Made by a program: the position numbers and the translations under genes
The notes under the pieces: model-generated
Seen by the model: only the letters and a program-made list of their open reading frames with translations
Databases searched by the model: none
Told to the model about the DNA's origin: nothing
Part shown: in pieces, positions 15,039 to 23,800 of the stretch
How positions within the stretch are numbered: position 1 is the stretch's first letter
Layout of the letters: each line of letters starts with the position of its first letter
Assembly: GCA_045660125.1 (NCBI GenBank)
Contig: JAZRDG010000161.1
Span: 1 to 25,486 of the forward strand
Direction: 5' to 3'
DNA length: 25,486 bases
From: SVQP01 sp045660125
GTDB lineage: Bacteria > Bacillota > Clostridia > Oscillospirales > CAG-272

Positions 15039-15098
15039 AAAAACGTGAACTTTTTTGTCAAAAAATGCGTCTATATAGGTAAGCGCCCCTGCGTGCGC

Positions 15099-15127
15099 TT
15101 GACAGGCTTGGCAGGGTGTGATATACT
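15099..15127 (+). promoter_or_regulatory. Promoter of the four-helix membrane protein gene
   Basis: TTGACA (15099-15104), 17-base spacer, TATACT (15122-15127). The leader before ATG 15160 is only about 25 bases, which supports that start over the earlier ATG at 15118, which would lie inside the promoter. Confidence 0.8.
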
Positions 15128-15159
15128 TTACTTGGATAAAATCGCTTGGGAGGTTCATT

Positions 15160-16026
15160 ATGGGAAGATTTACAGCCGGCGGACGCAACACGATCAAGGC
15201 GGAGGGGCTGCGTTTTCAGTACCGCCTTTCCTATCTCTGCATGTTGACTGCAACGTGTTTTACAGTGCTCAACTGCATTTTTTCGTTTTTTGGCAATATT
15301 TTTTACTCCGCGTTTGCCTGGGTGTTTCCGTACGCTATGGTCACCGAGGGCTTGTTTAAAACGGGCATGATGTACACTCCCGAGGAGTATGAGTACTATT
15401 GGGGCATGACGCAGGAGCATATGCAGCACCCGGGATATTTGTACATCCTGATAGGCATTGCGGTCGTTGCCGTCTGCGTGCTTGTGGCTTGCTGTATCAT
15501 TGCAAGAAAGCACGTGGCAGGATTGATTGCCGCGACCGTGCTGCTTGCCATTGACAAGCTGTTTATGATTATTTGGTTTCGGATTACGATCCAAACCTAT
15601 CTAACGGAATTTTTCATGTCGGGCTTGTTGTTGGGACTTTTGCTGATGGGCATTGTGGCGTATTACCGCTTGAAAATGATCGACTGGGTGAGCGAGGAGG
15701 TCATTCCCGCTGCCGTTCCCGCGGCAGAGCAGGAGGGAGAGCAGCAGGATTCCCCCGTGCTGCACGCCGTGGATTATTCGCTCAAATGCAAGACGCTGAT
15801 GATATACGACGTTGAGGGCTATACGGTGTGCTACCGTAAGATCGGCACGGTTTACGAGCTGGCGATCGACAAAATGGTGTACGACACCATCGATGCAGGC
15901 CGCCACAGACAGCCGCACGAGCTCAACGCGCGTGTGGAAGGGCATGATTTCGCGGTCGGCACGAGCGAGGACGCAACCATGTACGTTCGCCTTGACGGCA
16001 ACGTGGTCAAGAAGAAGAGAAGATAA
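15160..16026 (+). CDS. Membrane protein of unknown function, four helices and C-terminal soluble domain
   Basis: 288 residues from ATG 15160, with GGGAGG ending 6 bases before it. I do not recognise the family. After a basic N-terminus (MGRFTAGGRNTIKAEGLRF) there are about four hydrophobic segments: LSYLCMLTATCFTVLNCIF, YILIGIAVVAVCVLVACCII, VAGLIAATVLLAIDKLFMII and FMSGLLLGLLLMGIVAYY. Between the first two lies a short Tyr/Glu-rich loop (TPEEYEYYWGMTQEHMQHPG). A Glu/Gln linker then leads to about 90 soluble residues (TLMIYDVEGYTVCYRKIGTVYELAIDKMVYD is part, around 210-245) ending KKKRR. By the positive-inside rule the basic N-terminus and C-terminus are cytoplasmic. The gene is a single unit with its own promoter and terminator. 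Confidence 0.78.
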   Translation: MGRFTAGGRNTIKAEGLRFQYRLSYLCMLTATCFTVLNCIFSFFGNIFYSAFAWVFPYAMVTEGLFKTGMMYTPEEYEYYWGMTQEHMQHPGYLYILIGIAVVAVCVLVACCIIARKHVAGLIAATVLLAIDKLFMIIWFRITIQTYLTEFFMSGLLLGLLLMGIVAYYRLKMIDWVSEEVIPAAVPAAEQEGEQQDSPVLHAVDYSLKCKTLMIYDVEGYTVCYRKIGTVYELAIDKMVYDTIDAGRHRQPHELNARVEGHDFAVGTSEDATMYVRLDGNVVKKKRR

Positions 16027-16053
16027 TATCTATTGCCACTGCACAATTGAATC

Positions 16054-16091
16054 AAAGGGGCTGCTTCAAGCATTTGGGGCAGCTCCTTTTT
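16054..16091 (+). terminator. Terminator of the four-helix membrane protein gene
   Basis: AAAGGGGCTGC (16054-16064) pairs with GCAGCTCCTTT (one G-T pair), followed by more T residues. It starts 27 bases after the stop codon. Confidence 0.8.
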
Positions 16092-16303
16092 GTATTTATA
16101 AGACGTGAAAGTTAACCGTGTGGTGCCCCTTCTCCCAAGGGGACGGTTAACCTCAACGGACAATCGCACAAGACGGATGCACACTATAAAGCCTCCCCCA
16201 TGGGGAGGCTTTTTAAGTTTCCCATAACGGATAACCCCATAAGACGGACGCGCGAAATGAGCCGTCCCCATCCGTAAAGCGTTCACCGTAGGGCAGCGTC
16301 TTC

Positions 16304-16496
16304 AAAAGCCTCCCCGCGGGGGAGGGGAACCGCGTAGCGGTGGTGGGGGTTCCCACTTCACTGCTCTTTGGCATCGTGTGTTTTGCGCTGCGGCAAAGAC
16401 GGTATGGAGTGGCGGCTATCCGTTTGGGGTTCAGAGCGTTCGTATGGTAACCCCTACCACCGCTTCGCGGTCCCCCTCCCCCACGGGGAGGCTTTT
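16304..16496. mobile_element. MITE-like inverted-repeat element A
   Basis: About 50-bp terminal inverted repeats (16304-16353 and 16446-16496) share AAAAGCCTCCCC, then CCGCG.AGCGGTGGT and GGGGTT. They enclose about 90 bp of unrelated sequence. There is no coding capacity for a transposase, so any movement would need an enzyme supplied from elsewhere. Confidence 0.6.
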
Positions 16497-16616
16497 AAAA
16501 AGTACCCCAAAGCGAACAGCCCCGCAGGCTCCTTCCACCACTTCGTGGTCCCCCTCCCTCTCGGAGGGAGGCTTTGGGCGCGCCCGTCTTGTTTAATCAA
16601 CCGATACGGGCAACTC

Positions 16617-16806
16617 AAAAGAGCCGTCCCCACAGGGGAAGGGGGACCTCGAAGCGGTGGAAGGGGTCGCCTGAACGGCAAGGAATCGTTATATGGAAAA
16701 AATAATACTTTCCCAATTTCCTCGCGCGACCCCTTCCCCCGCGGACGTTCCGCTTCACTGCGTTTTCGCTCCACTGCGGGCCCCCTTCCCCTATGGGGAC
16801 GTCTTT
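16617..16806. mobile_element. MITE-like inverted-repeat element B
   Basis: The left end (CCGTCCCCACAGGGGAAGGG, then CGAAGCGGTGGAAGGGGTCGC) is matched inverted on the right by GCGACCCCTTCC, then CCCCCTTCCCCTATGGGGAC. The right arm carries an extra segment around 16744-16780. The centre (about 16680-16718) is A/T-rich and unlike element A. Confidence 0.55.
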
Positions 16807-16854
16807 TTTGCGCTTATCCGTCTTGCTCACTTATCCGCCATGGGTTGCCTTTAT

Positions 16855-17021
16855 AAGCCTTCTCCTGCGGGAGAAGGGGGACCGCGAAGCGGTGGATGAG
16901 GAGTCAAAGTGTAGTTGCAAAGCAAAGTAATATTTCGGGTTGAATTTTTACAATTTGAAATCTTTTTTAACACCTCATCCGTCAGCCTTCGGCTGCCACC
17001 TTCTCCCGCTGGAGAAGGCTT
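16855..17021. mobile_element. MITE-like inverted-repeat element C, second copy in island I
   Basis: Ends AAGCCTTCTCCTGCGGGAGAA and inverted TTCTCCCGCTGGAGAAGGCTT enclose an A/T-rich centre that contains AAGCAAAGTAATATTTCGGG. Together with flank to 17075 it is present, inverted, at 10248-10443. Because it has two copies, this is the only element here whose centre can be compared. Confidence 0.7.
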
Positions 17022-17364
17022 GATATAATCTGTTTCTTTTGCCTATAAAATAAAGTTCCCACAAACTGTTTGATTGAATCATTGTATCTTTAAAAGTCTC
17101 CCCCGCGGGGAGGCTTTGGGCGTGTCCGTCTTATTTGATTATTCGATATGGGCAACTTCAAAAGCCGTCCCCATAGGGGAAGGGGGACCGCGAAGCGGTG
17201 GAAGGGGCACTATACGGACCATCCTTCACGGGAACAGAATCACGCCAAAAAGCTGACTCAAGTCAACGTCGATCAGCCTTTTTTGCTGCACATGCAAGGC
17301 TTGTCCGCAAATTGTAAATTTTTTTCTTGGCGTGTAGAAAATGTCAAAGCGGCTGTTTGGACAC

Positions 17365-17394
17365 TTGAAAAATACTGTCGAGTTGTGCTATAAT
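17365..17394 (+). promoter_or_regulatory. Promoter of the MoxR-DUF58-transglutaminase operon
   Basis: TTGAAA (17365-17370), 18-base spacer, TATAAT (17389-17394), followed by a leader of about 30 bases to ATG 17430. Confidence 0.75.
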
Positions 17395-17429
17395 GACTAT
17401 ATATGTTTTTGAAAGGAAGTAAACCACAT

Positions 17430-18440
17430 ATGAACAACGAAAGCCAAAACAACACTCCCGCAATGTCCCCCGAAATGCAGGAAGCGCACCGCAAGATCAT
17501 GGCTGCGATCGACCAGGTTGAAAAGGTCATCGTAGGTAAGAGAAACGAGATCATCATGCTCATGACCGCCATGCTCGCAGGCTCGCACGTGCTGATCGAG
17601 GACGTACCCGGCACAGGTAAGACCACGCTGGCATCCGCGCTGGCAAAGACCACCGGTCTTTCCTTCAAGCGTGCACAGTTCACCCCCGACGTTATGGCTT
17701 CCGACATCACCGGTTTCCACATCTATAACAGACAAAAAGAAGAGTTCGAGTTCCGCACCGGCCTTGTTATGTGTAACCTGCTCTTGGCAGACGAGATCAA
17801 ACGTGCCAGCCCCAAGACCCAGTCCGCGCTCCTGGAGGCAATGGAAGAGAACAAGGTATCGGTTGACGGCGAGACCATGGCTGTACCGGATCCCTTTATG
17901 GTTATCGCAACCCAGAACCCCACGGGCTACGTAGGTACTTATCCGCTGCCCGAGGCACAGCTGGACCGTTTTGCACTCAAGATCTTCATGGGCTACCCCA
18001 GCGCACAGGAGGAGATCAGCATCATCAAGGCACGCCGCGATCACAGCCCCTTGGAAGAGGTTGAGGCAGTGCTGGGCGTAGACGAGATCAAGGCGATCCG
18101 CGAGCTGGTCACCAAGGTCGAGATCAACGACGAGCTGTATAAGTACATGGTTGACCTGATCTGCGCAACCCGTAAGCATCCCTCGCTCTCTCTGGGCGCA
18201 TCCCCTCGTGCAACCGTTGCGCTGATGCATCTGGTGCGCGCGTACGCTTTCCTGCGCGGCAGAGATTACGTACTGCCCGATGATATCGCTGCCATCTTCC
18301 GCTCTGCCATCAGCCACCGTCTGATGCTCAAGCAGGAGGCAAAGCTCAACCACATCACGGCAAACGACGTGCTGAGCGAGATTTTGCGCACCACCGAGGT
18401 GCCTTACAAGGGCAAGAGAGATTCCAAGACCCAGGCTTAA
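17430..18440 (+). CDS. MoxR-family AAA+ ATPase
   Basis: 336 residues. ATG 17430 is chosen because AAAGGAAG lies upstream of it; ATG 17403 has no site and would sit almost on the transcription start. Walker A is PGTGKTT (60-66), Walker B LLLADE (117-122), sensor 1 in ATQNP (N163), and GASPRA near 258 serves as sensor 2. The lid helices follow. MoxR ATPases are cytoplasmic chaperone-like proteins that act on partners encoded beside them, usually DUF58 or VWA proteins. Here it is the first gene of a tight operon, 16 bases before the DUF58 gene. The length is typical of the family. The remodelled partner is presumably the DUF58 protein or the transglutaminase, which is inference from gene order. 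Confidence 0.95.
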   Translation: MNNESQNNTPAMSPEMQEAHRKIMAAIDQVEKVIVGKRNEIIMLMTAMLAGSHVLIEDVPGTGKTTLASALAKTTGLSFKRAQFTPDVMASDITGFHIYNRQKEEFEFRTGLVMCNLLLADEIKRASPKTQSALLEAMEENKVSVDGETMAVPDPFMVIATQNPTGYVGTYPLPEAQLDRFALKIFMGYPSAQEEISIIKARRDHSPLEEVEAVLGVDEIKAIRELVTKVEINDELYKYMVDLICATRKHPSLSLGASPRATVALMHLVRAYAFLRGRDYVLPDDIAAIFRSAISHRLMLKQEAKLNHITANDVLSEILRTTEVPYKGKRDSKTQA

Positions 18441-18456
18441 TTAAAGGAGAGTACGC

Positions 18457-20838
18457 ATGGAACAGACCAAACTCTGTCCAAGGTGCGGCAAAAGCATACC
18501 TGCGGGTAGAACGTACTGCATGAGCTGCGGTGCAACGGTGGCATCCAAATGCCCCGATTGCGGCAAGATATTGCCACTCAACCCCAAGGTGTGTGACGGT
18601 TGCGGACATTCGTTCGTGCAAAAGAAGACCAAGGCAAAGAAAAAGGCAAAGCCGGTGGATTACGCCAAGCTTTACCGCATTTTGCTCTGGGCATTTTCGG
18701 GCGCGCTGCTTGTCTGTCAGATCGTATTTGTCTGCTTGGATGCCGTACGCATCGCCGTTCCCGACGTGCTGGACATGCACGCGAGCGGCATGGGACTATT
18801 TTCTTATTTCTCGGGTGGAGAGCTTGCAGGGCTGGAAGAATACCTTGATTTGTTCAAGCTGTCCGAGGAAAATATTTTGGGTGCGCTGCTTGGCTTGCAG
18901 GCAGCGGGCGTGCTGTATTTCGGCGCGCTGATCTGCACCCTTTGCTACGCACTTGTCGTAGGCTTTAATTTGCTGCGCTTCGGACCCAAGAGCGTCAAGC
19001 ATATGACGCTGTGGGCTGCCATCGTAGCAGGACTTGACGCGCTGGCAAGCGTGCTTTGCATTGCCTGCGGCGCAGGACTTGCTTCTCGCTTGCGCGGTGT
19101 GGAGAAGTACGTGGAGGACGGCATTACCGTCAAGCACGTCACGCCCTTTGTGCTGATCTCGGCTATCTTGCTGCTGGGCACGCTGATCGTGCTGTACCGC
19201 ATCTATTACAAAAAGCAGCAAGAGGATGCAAGAGAGAAGACCTTAAAAGAGATCTTTATCAACGAAAAGACGGTAGCGATCGCCTCCAAGATCCGTCTGC
19301 CCTCCACCAAGCGCGAGCGCGAGGCGTACGCGCGCGGCAAGGATATGGGCAAGAGAGGCGCAACCGTTGCGCTGACGGGGAATTTCTGGTGGTATCTTGC
19401 GATCCTTGGCGGTGCGCTGATCTTTACGCAGGCGCTCAACAATGCGTTTTCGCATATTCTGTTCATTTTCCTTGTGTTCCTGTTGCCCGTGCTGTTTCTT
19501 TATATGCTCAGTGCAAAAATGTCGCTGAGCGTGTACATGATGTCGGACGCAGCCACCGTGGAAAAGAACCAGCCCTACGAGTATCACTTCCGCGTCAACA
19601 ACAATTCCATCTTTGCCTATCCCTTCGTGGAGGCGCAGATGTGGCTGCCGCAGGCAAACAGCGTGCGCTGTACCATGCGTACCGTGCGCCTTGCCATGGC
19701 ACCCTTTACCAGCTATGACGTGGGCAACGAGATCCGCTTCCGCTTCCGCGGTACGTATGATATCGGTGTCAAGTGCTTTTACGTATACGATTTCTTCCGT
19801 CTGATGCGCGTGCGCGTGGACGTGGAGAATTACAATCAGGTGTACGTTCTGCCCAGAAAGCTCAATCTGGACGAGGCTGCCGCACAGGCGATCTCGGACA
19901 GCGTGGCAAGAACGGTACGCTCGCCCATTTCCTACGACCGTCTGGAGGTCAGCGACATCCGTGATTACCGCATGGGTGACTCGCTCAAGAGCATTCACTG
20001 GAAGCTGTCTTCCAAGAGCGAGCAGATGATCGTCAAGGAGTACAATACGGGTACTGCCAACATTACCAACGTGTACTGTGATCTGGCGCGCACCTTCCCG
20101 GACCAGCCGCCCAAGCCCGTGACGCCCCAGGAGCTGACCCGCAAGCAGGTAAAGGCGCAGAAAAAGGCTGAAAAGCTCAAGATCAAGAGCGCGGTAGCAA
20201 CCGCCAAGGATCAGGGCATTAAGCTCGGACGCGAGCAGATCGAAAAAATGCGCGAGGAGATGCGTGCCGCTGCCGAGCAGATGCGCGTGGACGCCTTGCC
20301 CGAAAAGCAAGAGGAGCACCTGCTTGCAAATGACGTTTACTATGAGGATATGAACGAGTACCTTGCCGACGGCGTGGTCGAGCTGACCGTTGCCGTGCTG
20401 CTGGAGGAATTCCGTAACGGCAAGATCGTCAATCTGATGTGGTTTGACCGCCGCAGCGAGGCGGGCGCGTATTGCGTCACCCTGCATGGCAAGGAGGATT
20501 TTGAGCTGATCTTCCGTGAGTTTGCCACCGCTCCGCTTTGCGCTCCCGAGGATACCGTGGCAAGACTTTGCGCCATGGCAGCGGAAACGCAGAGCACCAA
20601 GCAGATCTTTGTCACGGGTGCGATCGACCGCGCGTCGGTCAGCGCACTGTGTTCAATTCCGGGTATGACCGAGGGCGCAACCTTTGGCTCGTCGCAGGTC
20701 ATGCTGTATAACCCCGAGGAGAGATTTGCAAATCGCGCGCAGAGATTGCGCTATATCGAGGGCTGCCGCGGGCAGCTCGCCGAGAACGGCCTTGTGCTGG
20801 TAGAGGGCAGATTGCCCGAGCAAAATGAGGGGAGGTGA
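18457..20838 (+). CDS. Zinc-ribbon / membrane / DUF58 fusion protein
   Basis: 793 residues, ATG 18457 with AAAGGAG upstream. Two zinc ribbons open it: C7-x2-C10 with C21-x2-C24, and C32-x2-C35 with C46-x2-C49. A basic stretch (KKTKAKKKAK) follows, then hydrophobic helices at about 68-95, 140-175, 180-210 and 225-248. A cytoplasmic basic segment leads to the pair FWWYLAILGGALIFTQAL and ILFIFLVFLLPVLFLYML (about 308-350), which are the usual two helices before DUF58. The DUF58 signature is SDIRDYRMGDSLKSIHWKLS (499-518). After it comes a charged helical insertion, about 560-622, rich in Lys, Glu and Gln. DUF58 proteins usually have about 300-450 residues, so the ribbons, the first helix group and the insertion are additions. 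The role is unknown; the neighbours suggest envelope processing together with MoxR. Confidence 0.87.
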   Translation: MEQTKLCPRCGKSIPAGRTYCMSCGATVASKCPDCGKILPLNPKVCDGCGHSFVQKKTKAKKKAKPVDYAKLYRILLWAFSGALLVCQIVFVCLDAVRIAVPDVLDMHASGMGLFSYFSGGELAGLEEYLDLFKLSEENILGALLGLQAAGVLYFGALICTLCYALVVGFNLLRFGPKSVKHMTLWAAIVAGLDALASVLCIACGAGLASRLRGVEKYVEDGITVKHVTPFVLISAILLLGTLIVLYRIYYKKQQEDAREKTLKEIFINEKTVAIASKIRLPSTKREREAYARGKDMGKRGATVALTGNFWWYLAILGGALIFTQALNNAFSHILFIFLVFLLPVLFLYMLSAKMSLSVYMMSDAATVEKNQPYEYHFRVNNNSIFAYPFVEAQMWLPQANSVRCTMRTVRLAMAPFTSYDVGNEIRFRFRGTYDIGVKCFYVYDFFRLMRVRVDVENYNQVYVLPRKLNLDEAAAQAISDSVARTVRSPISYDRLEVSDIRDYRMGDSLKSIHWKLSSKSEQMIVKEYNTGTANITNVYCDLARTFPDQPPKPVTPQELTRKQVKAQKKAEKLKIKSAVATAKDQGIKLGREQIEKMREEMRAAAEQMRVDALPEKQEEHLLANDVYYEDMNEYLADGVVELTVAVLLEEFRNGKIVNLMWFDRRSEAGAYCVTLHGKEDFELIFREFATAPLCAPEDTVARLCAMAAETQSTKQIFVTGAIDRASVSALCSIPGMTEGATFGSSQVMLYNPEERFANRAQRLRYIEGCRGQLAENGLVLVEGRLPEQNEGR
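20829..20836 (+). promoter_or_regulatory. Ribosome binding site deciding the transglutaminase start
   Basis: GGGGAGGT overlaps the last codons of the DUF58 gene and lies 7 bases before GTG 20844. The earlier GTG at 20835 sits inside this site and is therefore unlikely. Confidence 0.75.
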
Positions 20839-20843
20839 GCACC

Positions 20844-23800
20844 GTGGCAAAGAAAGAGAAAAAAGCAAAGGCACCCAAAGCGCCTAAGCAAAAGAAGCAA
20901 AAAAAGCAGGCGGTGCTGACCCCCGAGCATCAAAGACCCATCATTTGTCCGCCCGATCAGGCGGGCAGGGGACTTGGCACGCGCGTATTCGGTTATATCT
21001 GCCGCCTCTTTGTGGTCATGTGCCTGACTTGGGCGTTGATGATGTTCTTTGGCGGAGGCTTTACCGGCTCGTACGGCTTTGGCGTCTGCGTCACCGACGG
21101 CAAGATGCTTGTGCTGGCAGCGTTTGCCACCGCAGTATTCGGACTTTTGTTTTATAACCGCTTTACCGCCCTTGGCGGTGTGGCGCTGGGAGCGGCGGGC
21201 ATTGCCATGCTCTCTCCCAATATCGTGCAGGGTGTGCTTGCGCTGTATAACGGCTTTTTGTGCCGCCTGTATCTGTCCAAGTTCACGCTGTATCTGACCA
21301 CCATCGGTATCGGCGTGCCGAACATGACCTCGGGCGAGTCGCTTGCTGCGTACTACGTCGAAAAGCTGACCGCATACGGTGCGGACGGCATGCTGGTCAT
21401 GGCACTTGTGCTGTCGGCAATTTTCGTGCCGTTTTTGGCAAAGCGCACGCGTCCCGTGCTGCCCACCGTGGCAATTTTGCTGTTCGTGGTGCCGGTTTGC
21501 GTGTTCAACGTCGCCTCCAGCGGACTTGGCGCAGGCGTGCTGATCGCGTCGGTTGCCGCCGTGCTTGTCATGTGGGCGTACGACAAAATGTTCCGCCGTC
21601 GCGTCAATGCGGATCAGTATGATACCAAGATGCAGCTGTTCCTTGAACAGGACAAACCCGAATACCCCGAGGAATACCTGCAGAAGAAGCGCGAAAAGGC
21701 AGAGAAGAAGCAGCAGAAAAAGCTTGCAAAGGCGGCGAAAAAGCAGCAAAAGCGCAAGGACAAGACGGTGGATCAGGAGATCTCGGATTACCTTGCAAAG
21801 CCGCAGAAAAAGGCAAAGCCCAAAAAGCAGCGCCTGACCGAGCAGGAGAAAAAGCAGTTAAAGCTGCAGAAAAAGCAGCAAAAGCTGCATAAGAAGGAGA
21901 TCAACAAGCAGGTGCGCGCCGCACGCAAGTACGAGCGCGAGACCGATAGCGCAAGAAGCGCCATGGGCGGCTTTGCCGCAGCCATGATGCTGGCGGTCTG
22001 CCTTCTGATCGTCATTATCCCCGCGCTGAGCATCAAAAAGCACATGATCATCAAGGTGCTGGACGAAAAGATCGCGTATGCACGCGCGTACGTGACCGCA
22101 GCACTCATGGGTGACGACGAAAGACTTGACGAGCTGGAATACGAGCTGGATATGGAAAACTTCAAGCCGCATTCCACCCAGCTTGAGCACGTGCAGTTTG
22201 ACGGCACGCAGATCTTCTATATCGAGTCGCAGTACGCAGCAAACCTGTATCTGCGCGGCTGGATCGGCGTGGAGTACCGCGATGGCGCGTGGTATCCCGC
22301 AGGCAGCTCGGATGACGAGGAAAATCCCGGTGCGTTTGACGCGTACCGCGATATCTGGGACATTGACGAGCATCCCTCGGATCAGATGTTTTACGATTTC
22401 TATTTGCTGCAGCATCCCGATCTGCAGATCTTTGACCCCGACTACGATTTTGTAAAGAAGTATCACAAGTACGCGGACTACGGCTTTGTTTCCATGTCGG
22501 TGCATATGCGCCGCGTCAACAGCTACGATTCGCTTTTGTACTTACCCAGCGTATTTGATCAAAGCCGCGGACTGTTCGGCTACGGCAATGCCGAAAAGAG
22601 CGAGCACAGCTTTGTCAACTACTACGACGGCATTCTGACCGGACGTGACTTTACCAAGGCGGGCACCAAATACAGCGCGCTGGCATTTGCGCCCATCAAG
22701 ACCGATAAGGATTGGATCGGCATTCTCGGCACCGATATTGCAGACTACAATCTGCAAAAGGAGCTGATTTTGGCGTTCAGCTCTTATAAGGTAGAGCAGC
22801 TGTCCTACGGAACGGACGTCAAGACCAATTACGTTGCCAAGGTGGAAAAGGACGTACCCGAAAAGGGCGTTACCACCGTGACCTACCGTAAGGGCACCAA
22901 CGTTATCGCATCCTTTATCCACAGAAACGAGGACGTTTCCTATTCCGCGCAGGATAAGCTGCTTGTGCTGCGTGACGGAAAGGGCAACGAGTACCGCATC
23001 GAGCTGGATAGCAGCTTCCGCGTGGAGAGCGTGACCACAGAGAACACCGAGTCTCTCTTGCACCGCTATATTTCGGGCAGCGAGGATGATCGCGCCGAGA
23101 TCGCGCGCGTGCTGTTTGGCGGTACGCTCAAGGATCAGGAAGAGCACACCAATTATACCGATTACGTTTACAAGTACTATACCGGCAAGAGCGGCAGCCA
23201 GATCATTGCAGACCTTGCTGACGAGATCCTCCAAAACGCTACCTTCAAGGAAAAGGTGCAGATCGGCACCGAGCACATTGAAGCGGTCACGCACGAGGAG
23301 TTCCGCAAGGTTGAGACCGCCTCGGATATTGACTGGACTACCCCCGAAGCGTACTTTACCCAGCAGATCACCGTGGACGAAAACGGCGTTGAGAGCGTGG
23401 AGTACGTTCCCGTAGACGCACTGACCGAGGAAATGGTATGGGCAGGATTGGTTTATACCATCGTTACCGTGGTGGATGAAGAAGCGTACGATGCGCCGAT
23501 CTACGAAACGATCGAGCATCCTTACGATTTCACAGGCGCGGCTTTGCCGAACGCCACCTTTGATGCGGCAACGCTGCACCGTAACGATCTGATCAGAGCG
23601 GTCATTGACTACATCATTGATGAAAAGGGCTGCTCGTATACGCTGACCCCCAATCTTGATCTGGTTGACGATTCGCTGGACGGCGTTGAGAACTTCCTGA
23701 CCAACACGCAGGAGGGTTATTGCGTGCAGTTTGCATCCGCAGCTGCGCTGATCCTGCGTGAGTACGGCATTCCCACAAGATACGTTGAGGGCTATATCGC

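Larger units (their letters stand above)
16092..17364. repeat. Intergenic repeat island II, 1.27 kb mosaic of inverted-repeat elements
   Basis: No gene is supported over this length. Three complete inverted-repeat elements (16304-16496, 16617-16806, 16855-17021) and partial ones (about 16528-16575 and 17160-17206) lie here. They are separated by copies of a border module of about 40 bases, consensus near CGGATAATC, then AAGACGGACGCGCC. Border copies are at about 16153-16180, 16222-16252, 16580-16616, 16811-16850 and 17118-17158, in both orientations. A palindrome AAAGCCTCCCCC/GGGGAGGCTTT sits at 16188-16213. Short frames here are repeat translations without ribosome sites. Confidence 0.85.

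Noticed and set aside
16368..16856. Plus-strand frame of 162 codons in repeat island II, and other short frames at 10077-10355 and 17074-17393
   Set aside because: They translate inverted repeats, contain repeated peptides in several frames, and have no ribosome sites.
17252..17285. Possible terminator hairpin AGCTGA / TCAGCC with T run before the MoxR promoter
   Set aside because: The stem is only 5-6 bp with a large loop and there is no gene upstream to terminate, so the support is too weak.
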